Shown here piece after piece: positions 18,703 through 27,191 of a stretch of 64,000 nucleotides of DNA (within the stretch, counting starts at the first letter, position 1; each line of letters opens with the position of its first letter). Location of the stretch: positions 1 through 64,000 of the forward strand of contig CAIUWR010000024.1 in assembly GCA_903902915.1 (NCBI GenBank), in the 5' to 3' direction. The stretch is from an uncultured Hyphomicrobiales bacterium. GTDB taxonomy: Bacteria > Pseudomonadota > Alphaproteobacteria > Rhizobiales > Beijerinckiaceae. The notes under the pieces were generated by a model that worked only from the letters and a program-made list of their open reading frames with translations, was not told the DNA's origin and searched no databases. Both the position numbers and the translations under genes were made by a program.

Positions 18703-21063
18703 ATGAGACCCATCGCAGAGGTATTGCTCAAGGCCATCGGCAAGCCCGTCCGTCGCAAGGAGGACGTGCGTCTGATCACCGGCAAGGGCCGGTTCACCGA
18801 TGATTTCGCCTTCGATGGGCAGACTTACGCCGCCATGGCGCGCTCGCCCCATCCCCATGCGCGCATCGTGGCGATCCACAAGGATAGCGTCCTGGACATG
18901 CCGGGCGTGCTGGGCGTGTTCACCGGGCAGGATCTGCTCGACGATGGCCTCAAGCCCATCCCGCACGATCCCCTCCCCAAGACCAAATTCGACATGAAGC
19001 TCACGGCGCCCGGCGGCGGTCGCGACGTGTTCATCGGCCCGCATATGCTGCTGCCTGCCGACCGCGCGCGCCATGTGGGCGAGGCGGTGGCCATGGTTGT
19101 GGCGCAAACGCAGGCGCAGGCGCAGGACGCGGCAGAGGCCTTGCAAATCGACTACGAGGTGCTGCCCTTCGTGACCGACAGCCGCGAGGCGTCAAGCCCC
19201 GGCGCCGTGTCGGTCTGGGACGAGCTGCCCGACAATATCTGCGTCGAGACCTTCTTCGGCGACGAAGAAGCGACCGCCAAGGCCTTCGCAGCGGCCAAGC
19301 ATATCGTGGAATATGATTTCCACATCGGCCGCGTCACCGGCGTGCCGCTGGAGCCGCGCGCGGCTGTGGCCAATTTCGACAAGGAAACCGGCCGCTACAC
19401 GCTTTATGCAGGCAGCGGCGGCGCCGTGCGCCAGAAGGCCGAGCTGTCCCATGTGCTGGGGGTCAAGCCCGCCGATCTGCGCGTGCTCTCCTTTGATGTC
19501 GGCGGCAATTTCGGCACCCGCAACCGCGTCTTCGTGGAATTTGGCCTCGTGCTCTGGGCGACCGGCAAACTGGGCCGCCCGGTGCGCTACACCGCCACCC
19601 GCTCGGAGGCGTTCCTGAGCGATTATCAGGGCCGCGATCTGCGTTCGAAAGTGGCGCTGGCCATGGACGAGAATGGAAAGTTTCTCGGCTTCCGCGCCGA
19701 CAACCTGAGCAATGTGGGCGCGCGGGCGGTGTCCTTTTCGCCGCTGGGAAAAGGCTCAGGCCTCGTCACCGGCTCCTACGACATTCCCGCCGCCACCTTG
19801 CGGGCGCGGGCGGTGTTTTCCAACACCATGCCGACGCAGGCCTATCGCAGCTCCGGTCGCCCGGAAGTGAACTACGCCATGGAGCGGCTGATCGAAATCG
19901 CCGCCAGGCGCCTTGGCATGGACAAGATCGAACTGCGCCGCAAGAACCTCGTGACGCCGGACGCCATGCCCTATCGCAACGGCGTCGGCGCCGTCTACGA
20001 CAGCGGAACCTACGAGACCAACATGGACCGCGCGATGGTCATCGCGGGCTGGGCCGACAAGGAGGCGCGACGCGCCGACGCCAAGGCGCGCGGCAAGCTG
20101 CTGGGCGTGGGCCTCGCCAACTATGTGGAATCCTCCATCGGCTCGCCGAAAGAGCGCGCCGAAATCGTGGTGAAGACGGATGGGGCCATGGAGGTCGTGA
20201 TCGGCACCCAGCCCAGCGGGCAGGGCCATGAGACCAGCTTCGCCCAGGTCGCCGCCGATATGGTGGGCGTGCCGGTGGAGCAGGTGACGATCATCGTGGG
20301 CGACACCGACATCGTGTCGGTGGGCGGCGGCTCCCATTCGGGCCGCTCCATGCGCCATGCGGGAACGGTCATCGCCATGGCGGCGGAAGACCTGATCAAC
20401 AAGGGCCGCGCCATCGCCGCGCTGCATTTCAAGGTCGCTGAGGACAAGGTGGCCTTCGAGGATGGGCAGTTCATCGTCAAGGACACCAATTTCAGCATGG
20501 GCGTCTTCGAACTCGCCAAGGTCGCCGCGCAGATGGATCTGCCGGATGCGCTCAAGGGCGGCATGTCGGTGGCGCGCGACAACGAGATGCACGATCCCGT
20601 CTTCCCCAATGGAACCGCGATCTGCGAGCTGGAGATTGATCCAGAAACCTGCGAGATGACCATCACCCGCTACACGACCATCGACGACGTGGGCCGCTGC
20701 ATCAATCCGATGATCGTGCATGGCCAGACCCATGGCGGCATCGTGCAGGGGCTCGGTCAGGCCATCTTCGAGCAATGCTATCTGGAGCCCGGCACCGGCC
20801 AGCCCCTGTGCGGCTCCTTCATGGACTATGGCATGCCGCGCGCTGGCGACATGCCCTCCTTCGATGCGGAGATCGCCGAAGTGCTGTCGCCCACCAATCC
20901 GCTGGGCATCAAGGCGGGCGGCGAAGGCGGCACCACGCCTGCGCTGGCGACCCTCGTGAACGCCGTGGTCGACGCCCTCTCGCCCTATGGCGTGGAACAT
21001 ATCGACATGCCCGTGACGCCGCTCGCCATTTGGCGCGCCATTCATTCCAAGACCGGAGCCTGA
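18703..21063 (+). CDS. Xanthine dehydrogenase family molybdopterin-binding (large) subunit
   Basis: A 786-residue molybdenum hydroxylase large subunit (CoxL/XdhB superfamily). The N-terminal a/b hammerhead domain (about 20-130) is followed by the Moco-binding domains. GEGGTT near 741-746 carries the catalytic Glu, and QAYRSSGRPE near 383 occupies the active-site loop position. It lacks the AYRCSFR loop of true CO dehydrogenase, so it hydroxylates some other heterocycle or aldehyde. The usual 2Fe-2S and FAD subunits are not adjacent, so partners must come from elsewhere. A binding-protein-like gene follows after 3 bp, so they are surely co-expressed. Start ATG 18703 after an aagaga-type site. 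Confidence 0.88.
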   Translation: MRPIAEVLLKAIGKPVRRKEDVRLITGKGRFTDDFAFDGQTYAAMARSPHPHARIVAIHKDSVLDMPGVLGVFTGQDLLDDGLKPIPHDPLPKTKFDMKLTAPGGGRDVFIGPHMLLPADRARHVGEAVAMVVAQTQAQAQDAAEALQIDYEVLPFVTDSREASSPGAVSVWDELPDNICVETFFGDEEATAKAFAAAKHIVEYDFHIGRVTGVPLEPRAAVANFDKETGRYTLYAGSGGAVRQKAELSHVLGVKPADLRVLSFDVGGNFGTRNRVFVEFGLVLWATGKLGRPVRYTATRSEAFLSDYQGRDLRSKVALAMDENGKFLGFRADNLSNVGARAVSFSPLGKGSGLVTGSYDIPAATLRARAVFSNTMPTQAYRSSGRPEVNYAMERLIEIAARRLGMDKIELRRKNLVTPDAMPYRNGVGAVYDSGTYETNMDRAMVIAGWADKEARRADAKARGKLLGVGLANYVESSIGSPKERAEIVVKTDGAMEVVIGTQPSGQGHETSFAQVAADMVGVPVEQVTIIVGDTDIVSVGGGSHSGRSMRHAGTVIAMAAEDLINKGRAIAALHFKVAEDKVAFEDGQFIVKDTNFSMGVFELAKVAAQMDLPDALKGGMSVARDNEMHDPVFPNGTAICELEIDPETCEMTITRYTTIDDVGRCINPMIVHGQTHGGIVQGLGQAIFEQCYLEPGTGQPLCGSFMDYGMPRAGDMPSFDAEIAEVLSPTNPLGIKAGGEGGTTPALATLVNAVVDALSPYGVEHIDMPVTPLAIWRAIHSKTGA

Positions 21064-21066
21064 TCC

Positions 21067-21993
21067 ATGACGCAGACCGTCAAACTCATCGCCTTCCCCG
21101 GCGCGCCCAACCTGCCGATTTTCGTGGCGCAGGAAAAGGGCTGGTTCGCCAAACATGACGTGGAACTCGCCATAACCATGACGCCCTCGTCAGCCTATCA
21201 GGCCGAGGCTTTGGCCAAGGGCGAGTTCGACGTCGCGGGCACCGCCTTCGACAATGTGGTGGCCTATACGGAAGGGCAGGGCGCAGTTGCGTTGGCGGAA
21301 ACGCCCGACTTCTTCGCCTTCATCGGCGCCACCCAGATCGAACTGGCGATCATCGCCCAGCCCGACAATGAAGCGGTGGCTGACCTCGCGGGCAAGTCGC
21401 TCGCTCTGGACGCGCCGGGCACCGGCTTCGCCTTCGTGTTCTACCATATGCTGGAAAAGGGCGGCGTCGCGCCGGGCTCTTATGAGCGCGTGGCCGTGGG
21501 CGCGACCCCGCAGCGTTGGGAAGCGGTGAAGGCCGGACAGCACGCCGCCACCATGACCATCGAGCCCTTCACCTCCATCGCCGCTGCGCAGGGCTTCAAG
21601 GTGCTGGCCAAGAGCACGCAGACCATCAGCGACTATCAAGGCGGCGTCTTCGCCGCGCGCCGCTCGTGGGCCGCGCAGAATCCGCAGGCGGTGAAGGGTT
21701 TCATCAAGGCCTATCTCGACGGCCTCGCCTGGACGCTCGACCCCGCCAACCGCGAGGAAGCCTCGCAGATCCTGTTGCGCAACATGCCCGACATCAAGCC
21801 GGGCGTGGTCGGCTCGGTGATGAACAGCCTGCTGTCGCCCCGCTCAGGGCTGACTCCATTGGCCGAAGTCACCATCGAGGGCGTCCGCACCGTGCTGGAC
21901 CTGCGCACCCGCTACGGCAAGCCCGGCGCCGCGCTGACCGACCCGCACAAATATATCGACCTGAGCTATTACAACGACGCCCTGAAGGGCTGA
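21067..21993 (+). CDS. NMT1/THI5-like binding protein without signal peptide
   Basis: A 308-residue protein of the NMT1/SsuA periplasmic-binding fold (KLIAFPGAPNLPIFVAQEKG at 6-25, GEFDVAGTAFDNV in the ligand region). It starts straight with the first beta strand at Met1, and no hydrophobic leader is present in frame upstream. It is therefore probably cytoplasmic, or it depends on another route out. The gene begins 3 bp after the molybdenum hydroxylase stop. It could be a ligand-binding or enzymatic adaptation of the fold, as in THI5-type or dihydroxyphthalate decarboxylase-type proteins. Ligand unknown. Confidence 0.75.
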   Translation: MTQTVKLIAFPGAPNLPIFVAQEKGWFAKHDVELAITMTPSSAYQAEALAKGEFDVAGTAFDNVVAYTEGQGAVALAETPDFFAFIGATQIELAIIAQPDNEAVADLAGKSLALDAPGTGFAFVFYHMLEKGGVAPGSYERVAVGATPQRWEAVKAGQHAATMTIEPFTSIAAAQGFKVLAKSTQTISDYQGGVFAARRSWAAQNPQAVKGFIKAYLDGLAWTLDPANREEASQILLRNMPDIKPGVVGSVMNSLLSPRSGLTPLAEVTIEGVRTVLDLRTRYGKPGAALTDPHKYIDLSYYNDALKG

Positions 21994-22004
21994 GGGTTGA
22001 GCGG

Positions 22005-22021
22005 AGAGGGAGGCTCCCTCT
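22005..22021. terminator. Hairpin between convergent genes
   Basis: A 7 bp perfect inverted repeat (AGAGGGA/TCCCTCT, loop ggc), 12 bp after the binding-protein stop and before the end of the convergent small exported protein gene. It may terminate from either side. Confidence 0.4.
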
Positions 22022-22036
22022 TCGCCTCGTTGCAGG

Positions 22037-22459
22037 TCAGCGCATGCCGCCCTCGTGATCGCGTTCGCCGCCGCGCATGCCGCCTTCGCCGCCGCGCATC
22101 TCGTGATGGTCCTCATCGCGCCGTCGATCCATATCGTGATGGTCGCGCGGCTCCTCGCGATATTCGCGCCGGTCGTCCTCATGGTATCGGCGACCTTCGT
22201 CGCGGAACCGGCGACCCCATTCCCTGCCGCCGCCCCAACCGTAGCCGCGACGCCATTCGTAGCCGCAGATATACCAGCCCGGCCCACGCCAGCCGTCATC
22301 ATAGAAGCAGAATTCATTGCCGTTCCAGAAGAACTGGGTTTGCTCGATCAGGGATGGCGGTGCGGTTGACGTGCCGCGCGCAGGCGCTGCGGAGGCGCCT
22401 AAAGCGCCGGTCGCCGCCAGAACGAATGTGAGTGAGGTGATCTTCAACGCATGCCGCAT
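22037..22459 (-). CDS. Small exported protein with charged His/Arg/Asp-rich tail
   Basis: A 140-residue protein with a Sec signal peptide (MRHALKITS...GASA, about 23 residues). A central Trp/Tyr/Gly-rich part carries two cysteines (FCFYDDGW, WYICGYEW). The last 60 residues are almost wholly Arg, Glu, Asp, His and Gly, including DHHDMDRRR and HHEMRGGEGG. The gene has an upstream ggag site; an ATG at 22471 would add four residues. I do not recognise the family. The tail suggests metal or polyanion binding in the periplasm. Codon use matches its neighbours. Confidence 0.6.
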   Translation of the reverse strand: MRHALKITSLTFVLAATGALGASAAPARGTSTAPPSLIEQTQFFWNGNEFCFYDDGWRGPGWYICGYEWRRGYGWGGGREWGRRFRDEGRRYHEDDRREYREEPRDHHDMDRRRDEDHHEMRGGEGGMRGGERDHEGGMR

Positions 22460-22545
22460 GGGATCCTCCAAGGCTCAACCAACCCCGGGGATCAATTCGG
22501 GGCTGGCTGATTGGTTTCCCTTACGTAAACGTGTGCGCAAGAGGC

Positions 22546-23409
22546 TCAGACCGGAACCTTGTCGCATTCCACCGTGGTGCGCAACATCAGGCGGCGCTCG
22601 GTTGCGGGGAAATCGGTGCGGGCGTGGGAGGAGCAGCGGTTGTCCCACAACAGCAGATCGCCCACCCGCCACTTGTGGGCGTAGACAAATTCCGGCTTCT
22701 CCATATGATCGAAGATCGCCGCCAGAATAGGCGCAGCCTCTTCGTCCGCCATGCCCTCGATGCCCACCGTCATCAGCCGGTTCACATAGAGCGCCTTGCG
22801 GCCGCTCTGGTCATGGGTGCGCACGATGGGATGCCGCGCCTCGCCGAAAGCCTCGGTGCCCTTGCCGTCGCCCTTCTGCACGGAGCCATAGTTGTAGAAA
22901 TGCCGGGCGCGCTTACCGTCCACCTTGGCGCGCAGGGCCGGGTCCAGCGTGTCCCAGGCCGCATAGCCGCTCGCAAAGAGCGTATCGCCCCCATGGGAGG
23001 GGATCTCGACCGAATAAAGCATGGTCGCCGCATCGGGATTGGCGGAATGGATCATGTCGTGATGGAACATCATCTCGCCATCGGGCAGCGCGCCGATGGG
23101 CTCGCCATTCTCGCGGATGTTCGAGATCAGCATGATGTTCGGCAGGATCTTGTCGAAACCCGGCGGGAAATATTTTGGCGGACGGCGCATGTGGCCGATG
23201 GGGCCGAAATAGCTGGTGACGCGCAGCAGATCTTCCTGCGAAAGCTTCTGTCCGCGAAACACGATCACCGAATGCTGGAGGAAGGCCGCATTGATGGCCA
23301 CGATGTCTTCGTCGCCCAGCGGCTGCGTCATGTCGAGCCCCCGCATTTCGGCGCCGATATGGGCGGTCAGTGGCGCGACTTCGAGGCGGCTGGCGGTTGC
23401 GGCGGTCAT
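22546..23409 (-). CDS. TauD/TfdA family Fe(II)/2-oxoglutarate dioxygenase
   Basis: A 287-residue dioxygenase. The iron triad is His116-x-Asp118 (in FHHDMIHS) and the distal His262 (in NRCSSHAR), with the 2-oxoglutarate-binding Arg near 273-277 (ERRLMLRT). The family hydroxylates taurine, sulfonates or aryloxyalkanoates next to the heteroatom, releasing sulfite or a phenol. A TauE/SafE sulfite exporter-family gene is 60 bp downstream in the same operon, which fits a sulfonate substrate. The TfdA-type reaction cannot be excluded. Start ATG 23409 follows ggagg. Confidence 0.88.
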   Translation of the reverse strand: MTAATASRLEVAPLTAHIGAEMRGLDMTQPLGDEDIVAINAAFLQHSVIVFRGQKLSQEDLLRVTSYFGPIGHMRRPPKYFPPGFDKILPNIMLISNIRENGEPIGALPDGEMMFHHDMIHSANPDAATMLYSVEIPSHGGDTLFASGYAAWDTLDPALRAKVDGKRARHFYNYGSVQKGDGKGTEAFGEARHPIVRTHDQSGRKALYVNRLMTVGIEGMADEEAAPILAAIFDHMEKPEFVYAHKWRVGDLLLWDNRCSSHARTDFPATERRLMLRTTVECDKVPV

Positions 23410-23469
23410 GGGCTTTCCTCCAATTATTGTTGAGATTTTAGCGAATGCGCAGGCGCGCGCAAGGCGCTG

Positions 23470-24231
23470 TCAAAACACCCCGCCCTCGCGAAGGGCGCCC
23501 CAAACAAGGTGCGCCGCCAGCGCCGTCACGAACAATTTCAGGAACAGGCGAAAGCGCTTCTCGCTGGTCCGCGCCAGAGCCTCCTCGCCGAGCCAGTTGC
23601 CGACGGCGCCGGTCGCAACCATCGCGACCATGAGGGCCAGATAGGAGCTGATGGCGAAGCCCAGGAAGCCGAAGGCGACCAGTTTGAAGATATGCACGAA
23701 GACCATCAACGCGCCCTGCGTGGCCGCATGGTTGCGCCGATCGGGCGCGGCGCTGGCGACGAAAGGGGTGATCAGGGTGCCCGTGGCGCTGACGAACATG
23801 CCCAGAAAGGTCGCGGCGAAGCCGAGCACGGCGAAACGGCCGCGCTCCGCGCCCATGCGCCCGAGCTTGGGCATCCAGGTCACGATCAGGATGAAGGCGC
23901 CAATGATTCCCAGCAGCCAGTTGGTCGGCAGGGCGACGAAAGACTTGGCGCCCACCGCCGCGCCGACCATGGCGCCGACAATGAAGGGCGGGACCGTCGT
24001 GTGCATCACATGGCGCCACATGATGATCGTGCGGGTGACGCCTGAGCCCAGTTGCACCACCGTGTGCACCGGCACCAGAACCGCAGGGGGCATCACCGAG
24101 GCCATGAGCGCCAGCAGGATCACCCCGCCCGCCGTGCCGGTGAACACGCCGATGAAGGCGGTGGCGAAGGAGGCGAGGGTGAGCCCGAAAAACATCAACG
24201 GACCCATGTCCGGCGTGCCCAGAAAATCCAT
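23470..24231 (-). CDS. Sulfite exporter TauE/SafE family membrane protein
   Basis: A 253-residue membrane protein with about seven to eight transmembrane segments and the duplicated TauE/SafE pattern (FTGTAGGVILLALMAS near 30-45, FVSATGTLITPFVAS near 150-165). Family members export sulfite or sulfoacetate or other small anions. It lies directly upstream of the TauD-type dioxygenase on the minus strand and downstream of an MFS gene, which suggests one transcript. Removal of sulfite produced by the dioxygenase is a sensible inference. Confidence 0.85.
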   Translation of the reverse strand: MDFLGTPDMGPLMFFGLTLASFATAFIGVFTGTAGGVILLALMASVMPPAVLVPVHTVVQLGSGVTRTIIMWRHVMHTTVPPFIVGAMVGAAVGAKSFVALPTNWLLGIIGAFILIVTWMPKLGRMGAERGRFAVLGFAATFLGMFVSATGTLITPFVASAAPDRRNHAATQGALMVFVHIFKLVAFGFLGFAISSYLALMVAMVATGAVGNWLGEEALARTSEKRFRLFLKLFVTALAAHLVWGALREGGVF

Positions 24232-24251
24232 TTGGTCGTCTCCCCCGTTTT

Positions 24252-25448
24252 TTATTTTCTATCGCGTTCGCGCATGAGCCATGGAATGGCGCCGAAGACC
24301 ATCATCAGCGTCGATGAGGCGCCGCAGGTGATGATGAGCGGCCAGACCGTGCCGTCCGCCAGCAATCCATAGGCTTGCGTCGAAAATGCGCCGAACAGGT
24401 TTTGCAGACAGACGCCAACGCCGGACGCCGTGCCCGCAAGGCGCGGCTCGATGGCCATGGCGCCCGCCTGCCCATAGGGCAGCGCGATGCCTTGCGAAAA
24501 GGTGATGAAGAAGCCCGGCCCGAAGACGGACAACGGCGTCACGACGCCCGCGCCCAGCAGGACGCAAAGCAGGACAGCCGATGTGAGCGACAGGATCGAG
24601 CCCGCGAGCACCATTGTCTCCACGCGCGCCCGCGAACCCATGCGGCTGGAGACGAAATTGCCGGCGAAATAGCCCGCCGGAAAGGCGAAGAACCAAAGGC
24701 CGTATTCGGTGGCGGGACGATGCAGCATCTCCGTCATGATGAAGGAGGCCGCCGTCGCAGTCACCATGAAGGCGCCGGTGCTGAAGCCGGTCTGGCAGAC
24801 ATAGGCTGTGAAGCGCAGGTGCGAGAACAGATTGCCATAGCCGCGCAGGAGCCCGATTTGCGGCAGGCCGGAGTTGGAGGCGGGCGGGCGCGTCTCGTAG
24901 ATCGTGAACCATGCGCCGGTCGCGATGATCGCGCCGCAGACGAGGGAGAAAGCGAAGACCCCGCGCCAGCCGAAGTGATCGACCAGCACGCCGGACGCGA
25001 TGGGCGCGATCATCGGGCCGAGGGTGTAGAACATGGTGAGATAGGCGAGCACCTTGACCAGCTTGTCCGGCCCATAGGCGTCGCGCGCGATGGCGCGCAC
25101 CAGGGTCATCCCGCAGCCCGCGCCAATGGCCTGCAACAGACGACCAATCACCAGCGTGACGGCGGAATCTGCGAAGAGGGAGGCCAGGCTGCCCAGGAGG
25201 AAGAAGGCGAGGCCGGACAGCAGCACGGGCCTGCGCCCCAGGCGGTCAGCCAGCGAGCCATAGACCAGCGTGGCGCCCGCCATGCCGAACAGCGAGATGC
25301 TGAAGGTGAGCTGCGCAAGAGAATCGGAAATATGCAGCCCCGCCTTCACCGCCGGGATCACGGGCATGAAAGCATGCACCGCCAAAGGCCCGATCAGGGC
25401 GATGGAGGCGAGCGAAAGTGCGAATGACCGGGTCGGCGCTTGCGACAT
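24252..25448 (-). CDS. MFS transporter (Bcr/CflA-like)
   Basis: A 398-residue major facilitator with 12 predicted helices. It has a motif A loop GSLADRLGRRP after helix 2, and RAIARDAYG in the central region, as in the Bcr/CflA drug-resistance subfamily. It begins the minus-strand set that continues with the TauE and TauD genes (20 bp to the next start). Probably an efflux carrier; a role in moving the dioxygenase substrate is possible. It is divergent from a Bug-type binding protein across about 160 bp. Confidence 0.85.
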   Translation of the reverse strand: MSQAPTRSFALSLASIALIGPLAVHAFMPVIPAVKAGLHISDSLAQLTFSISLFGMAGATLVYGSLADRLGRRPVLLSGLAFFLLGSLASLFADSAVTLVIGRLLQAIGAGCGMTLVRAIARDAYGPDKLVKVLAYLTMFYTLGPMIAPIASGVLVDHFGWRGVFAFSLVCGAIIATGAWFTIYETRPPASNSGLPQIGLLRGYGNLFSHLRFTAYVCQTGFSTGAFMVTATAASFIMTEMLHRPATEYGLWFFAFPAGYFAGNFVSSRMGSRARVETMVLAGSILSLTSAVLLCVLLGAGVVTPLSVFGPGFFITFSQGIALPYGQAGAMAIEPRLAGTASGVGVCLQNLFGAFSTQAYGLLADGTVWPLIITCGASSTLMMVFGAIPWLMRERDRK

Positions 25449-25612
25449 GCTTCGTCTTGTTCTTGCCCGACCCGGCTGTAAGCCCCGCGCCGATTCCTGA
25501 GATATCTAACGTTAAGTAGACCAATGCGGGCGCGCGCGCCACAGGCATGGACGTGACTCTTGCCATCCGCTTGCGTAATAAGGCGGACAGAAGAAACCGT
25601 GAGGAGACTCGG

Positions 25613-26638
25613 ATGCCCGTTCGCCGCCTGACCCTGAAGGCCGTCCTGCTGCTCGGCTTGGCCCTGCCAACCGCATCAGCCTTTGCGCAAAGCGCGGACA
25701 ACCTCTTCGCCAGGAAGACGGTGACGATCTATATCGGCAACACGTCCGGCGGCAGCTATGACCTTTATGGCCGTATGGTGGCGCGGTTCCTTGGCAAGCA
25801 CCTCCCCGGTCAGCCCAATGTGGTGGCGACCAACATGCCGGGCGCCGGCACTCTGAAGGCGGCGAACTTCATCTATGACGTCGCCCCCAAGGATGGCACC
25901 GCCATCGGCATCGTCACCGAGACTCTGGCTCTGGAGCAGGCGGTGGCCAATCCCGCCGTGCAGTTCGACGCCACGAAATTCCTCTGGATGGGCCGCGTCG
26001 CCTCCTCGAACAATATCCATTTCCAGTGGCACACCGCCAAGGTGCAGTCGCTTGATGAGGCCATGCGGACGGAAACGCCGGTGGCCGCCGCTGGCGCGGG
26101 CAATATTTCCGAAGTGGTGCCGAACCTGCTGAACAAGGTGCTCGGCACCAAATTCAAGGTGATTTCGGGCTATCCCGCTTCCGCCGAATCCATGCTCGCC
26201 ATGGAGCGCGGCGAGGTCGAAGGCGCCGCCTCATCCTGGGCCGCCGTGAAGACCGGCAAGAAGGCCTGGCTGGCGGAACATAAAATCACGATCATCTTGC
26301 AGGACGTGCCCAACCGCAGCGCCGATCTGCCGGACGTGCCGGCCCTTGGCGAGCTGGGCGTCAGCGCCGACGACAAGGCCCTGCTGGGCCTCTACGCCAG
26401 CGGCGGCGCCATCGGCCGCGCCTTCATCCTGCCGCCGGGCACAAATCCGGTCGCCGTGAAGGCCTTGCAGACCGGCTTCATGGACATGGTGAAGGATCCC
26501 GAGTTCCTCTCCGAAATGGAGAAGGCCTCCATCGACGTCGATCCCTTGGGTCCGGACGAACTGGCGGCGAACATCCGCAAGACGCTGGCCGCCTCGCCGG
26601 ACGTGATCGCGCGGGCGAAGGCGCTGTTCGGGCGGTGA
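25613..26638 (+). CDS. Bug/TctC-like tripartite tricarboxylate transporter substrate-binding protein
   Basis: A 341-residue exported binding protein with a signal peptide (MPVRRLTLK...AFAQ, about 25 residues). The mature sequence has the TctC/Bug layout: VTIYIGNTSGGSYDLYGRM near 35-53, NMPGAGTLKAANFIYDVAPKDG, and a later GEVEGAASSW. The start at ATG 25613 has gaggag 7 bp upstream. No TctA or TctB membrane genes are in the window, so it is an orphan receptor. Its ligand may be a carboxylate of the neighbouring pathways. Confidence 0.85.
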   Translation: MPVRRLTLKAVLLLGLALPTASAFAQSADNLFARKTVTIYIGNTSGGSYDLYGRMVARFLGKHLPGQPNVVATNMPGAGTLKAANFIYDVAPKDGTAIGIVTETLALEQAVANPAVQFDATKFLWMGRVASSNNIHFQWHTAKVQSLDEAMRTETPVAAAGAGNISEVVPNLLNKVLGTKFKVISGYPASAESMLAMERGEVEGAASSWAAVKTGKKAWLAEHKITIILQDVPNRSADLPDVPALGELGVSADDKALLGLYASGGAIGRAFILPPGTNPVAVKALQTGFMDMVKDPEFLSEMEKASIDVDPLGPDELAANIRKTLAASPDVIARAKALFGR

Positions 26639-26713
26639 CGCTGACAACCGCCGCGCGTCGGCCGTCCCAACCAGGGTGAGGCCCGGCGCGCGTTTTGCGG
26701 GTCGTTGGTGTGA

Positions 26714-27190
26714 TCAGAGCGGCAGGGCCAGCAGTGTGTCGATGCGCGAGCTGTCGCAGACGACGATGCGCGAGGTCAGCGCCACGCCATCTACCGTCCG
26801 TCGCCATGTGTCGAGATAGCGGCCCGTGGCGAAGAGATCGGTCTTTCCATCGCGCATGATGCGCAGGACGATGAAGGAGACTTCGCTTTTCACGGCGTCC
26901 GCCTCGACCAAAAGAATCGAGGGCTGCCCCAGCACATGGCGATAGGCCTGCCGCTCGTAGATATTGGCGGTGCGCAGGGCCGAGACGCGGTCGCGCACCA
27001 TGCCCTTGGAATTGAGGAAGATCAGCGAGGCCTCATAACCTTCGCGCATATTCTCGGCGCTGGTGACCCGATAGAGGCAATCATCCGTGAAAAAGTCCGG
27101 CCATTCCTCCAGCCGGTCGTCGTCGAGGCAGCGCGCATGGGCGGTCTGCGCCTGAGCGATGGCGAACCAGAGGTCTAGCAAGTCGCTCAT
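26714..27190 (-). CDS. Aromatic ring-hydroxylating dioxygenase beta subunit
   Basis: A 158-residue SnoaL/NTF2-like small subunit. It shows the usual ARCLDDDRLEEWPDFFTDDCLYRV opening, an AENMREGYEASLIFLNSKGMVRDR middle and an RTVDGVALTSRIVVCDSS end. It has no catalytic metal site and stabilises the hexamer of the alpha subunit. It begins one base after the alpha-subunit stop, so translation is coupled. Most like the small subunits of salicylate 5-hydroxylase and anthranilate dioxygenase, by analogy with its partner. Confidence 0.88.
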   Translation of the reverse strand: MSDLLDLWFAIAQAQTAHARCLDDDRLEEWPDFFTDDCLYRVTSAENMREGYEASLIFLNSKGMVRDRVSALRTANIYERQAYRHVLGQPSILLVEADAVKSEVSFIVLRIMRDGKTDLFATGRYLDTWRRTVDGVALTSRIVVCDSSRIDTLLALPL

Positions 27191-27191
27191 G

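Noticed and set aside
18703-21063. CO dehydrogenase large subunit (coxL)
   Set aside because: The AYRCSFR active-site loop is absent (AYRSSGRPE instead) and the coxM/coxS genes are not adjacent.
25507-25514. TAACGTTA palindrome between the MFS and Bug-type genes
   Set aside because: Eight bases only, with weak flanking symmetry and no neighbouring regulator.
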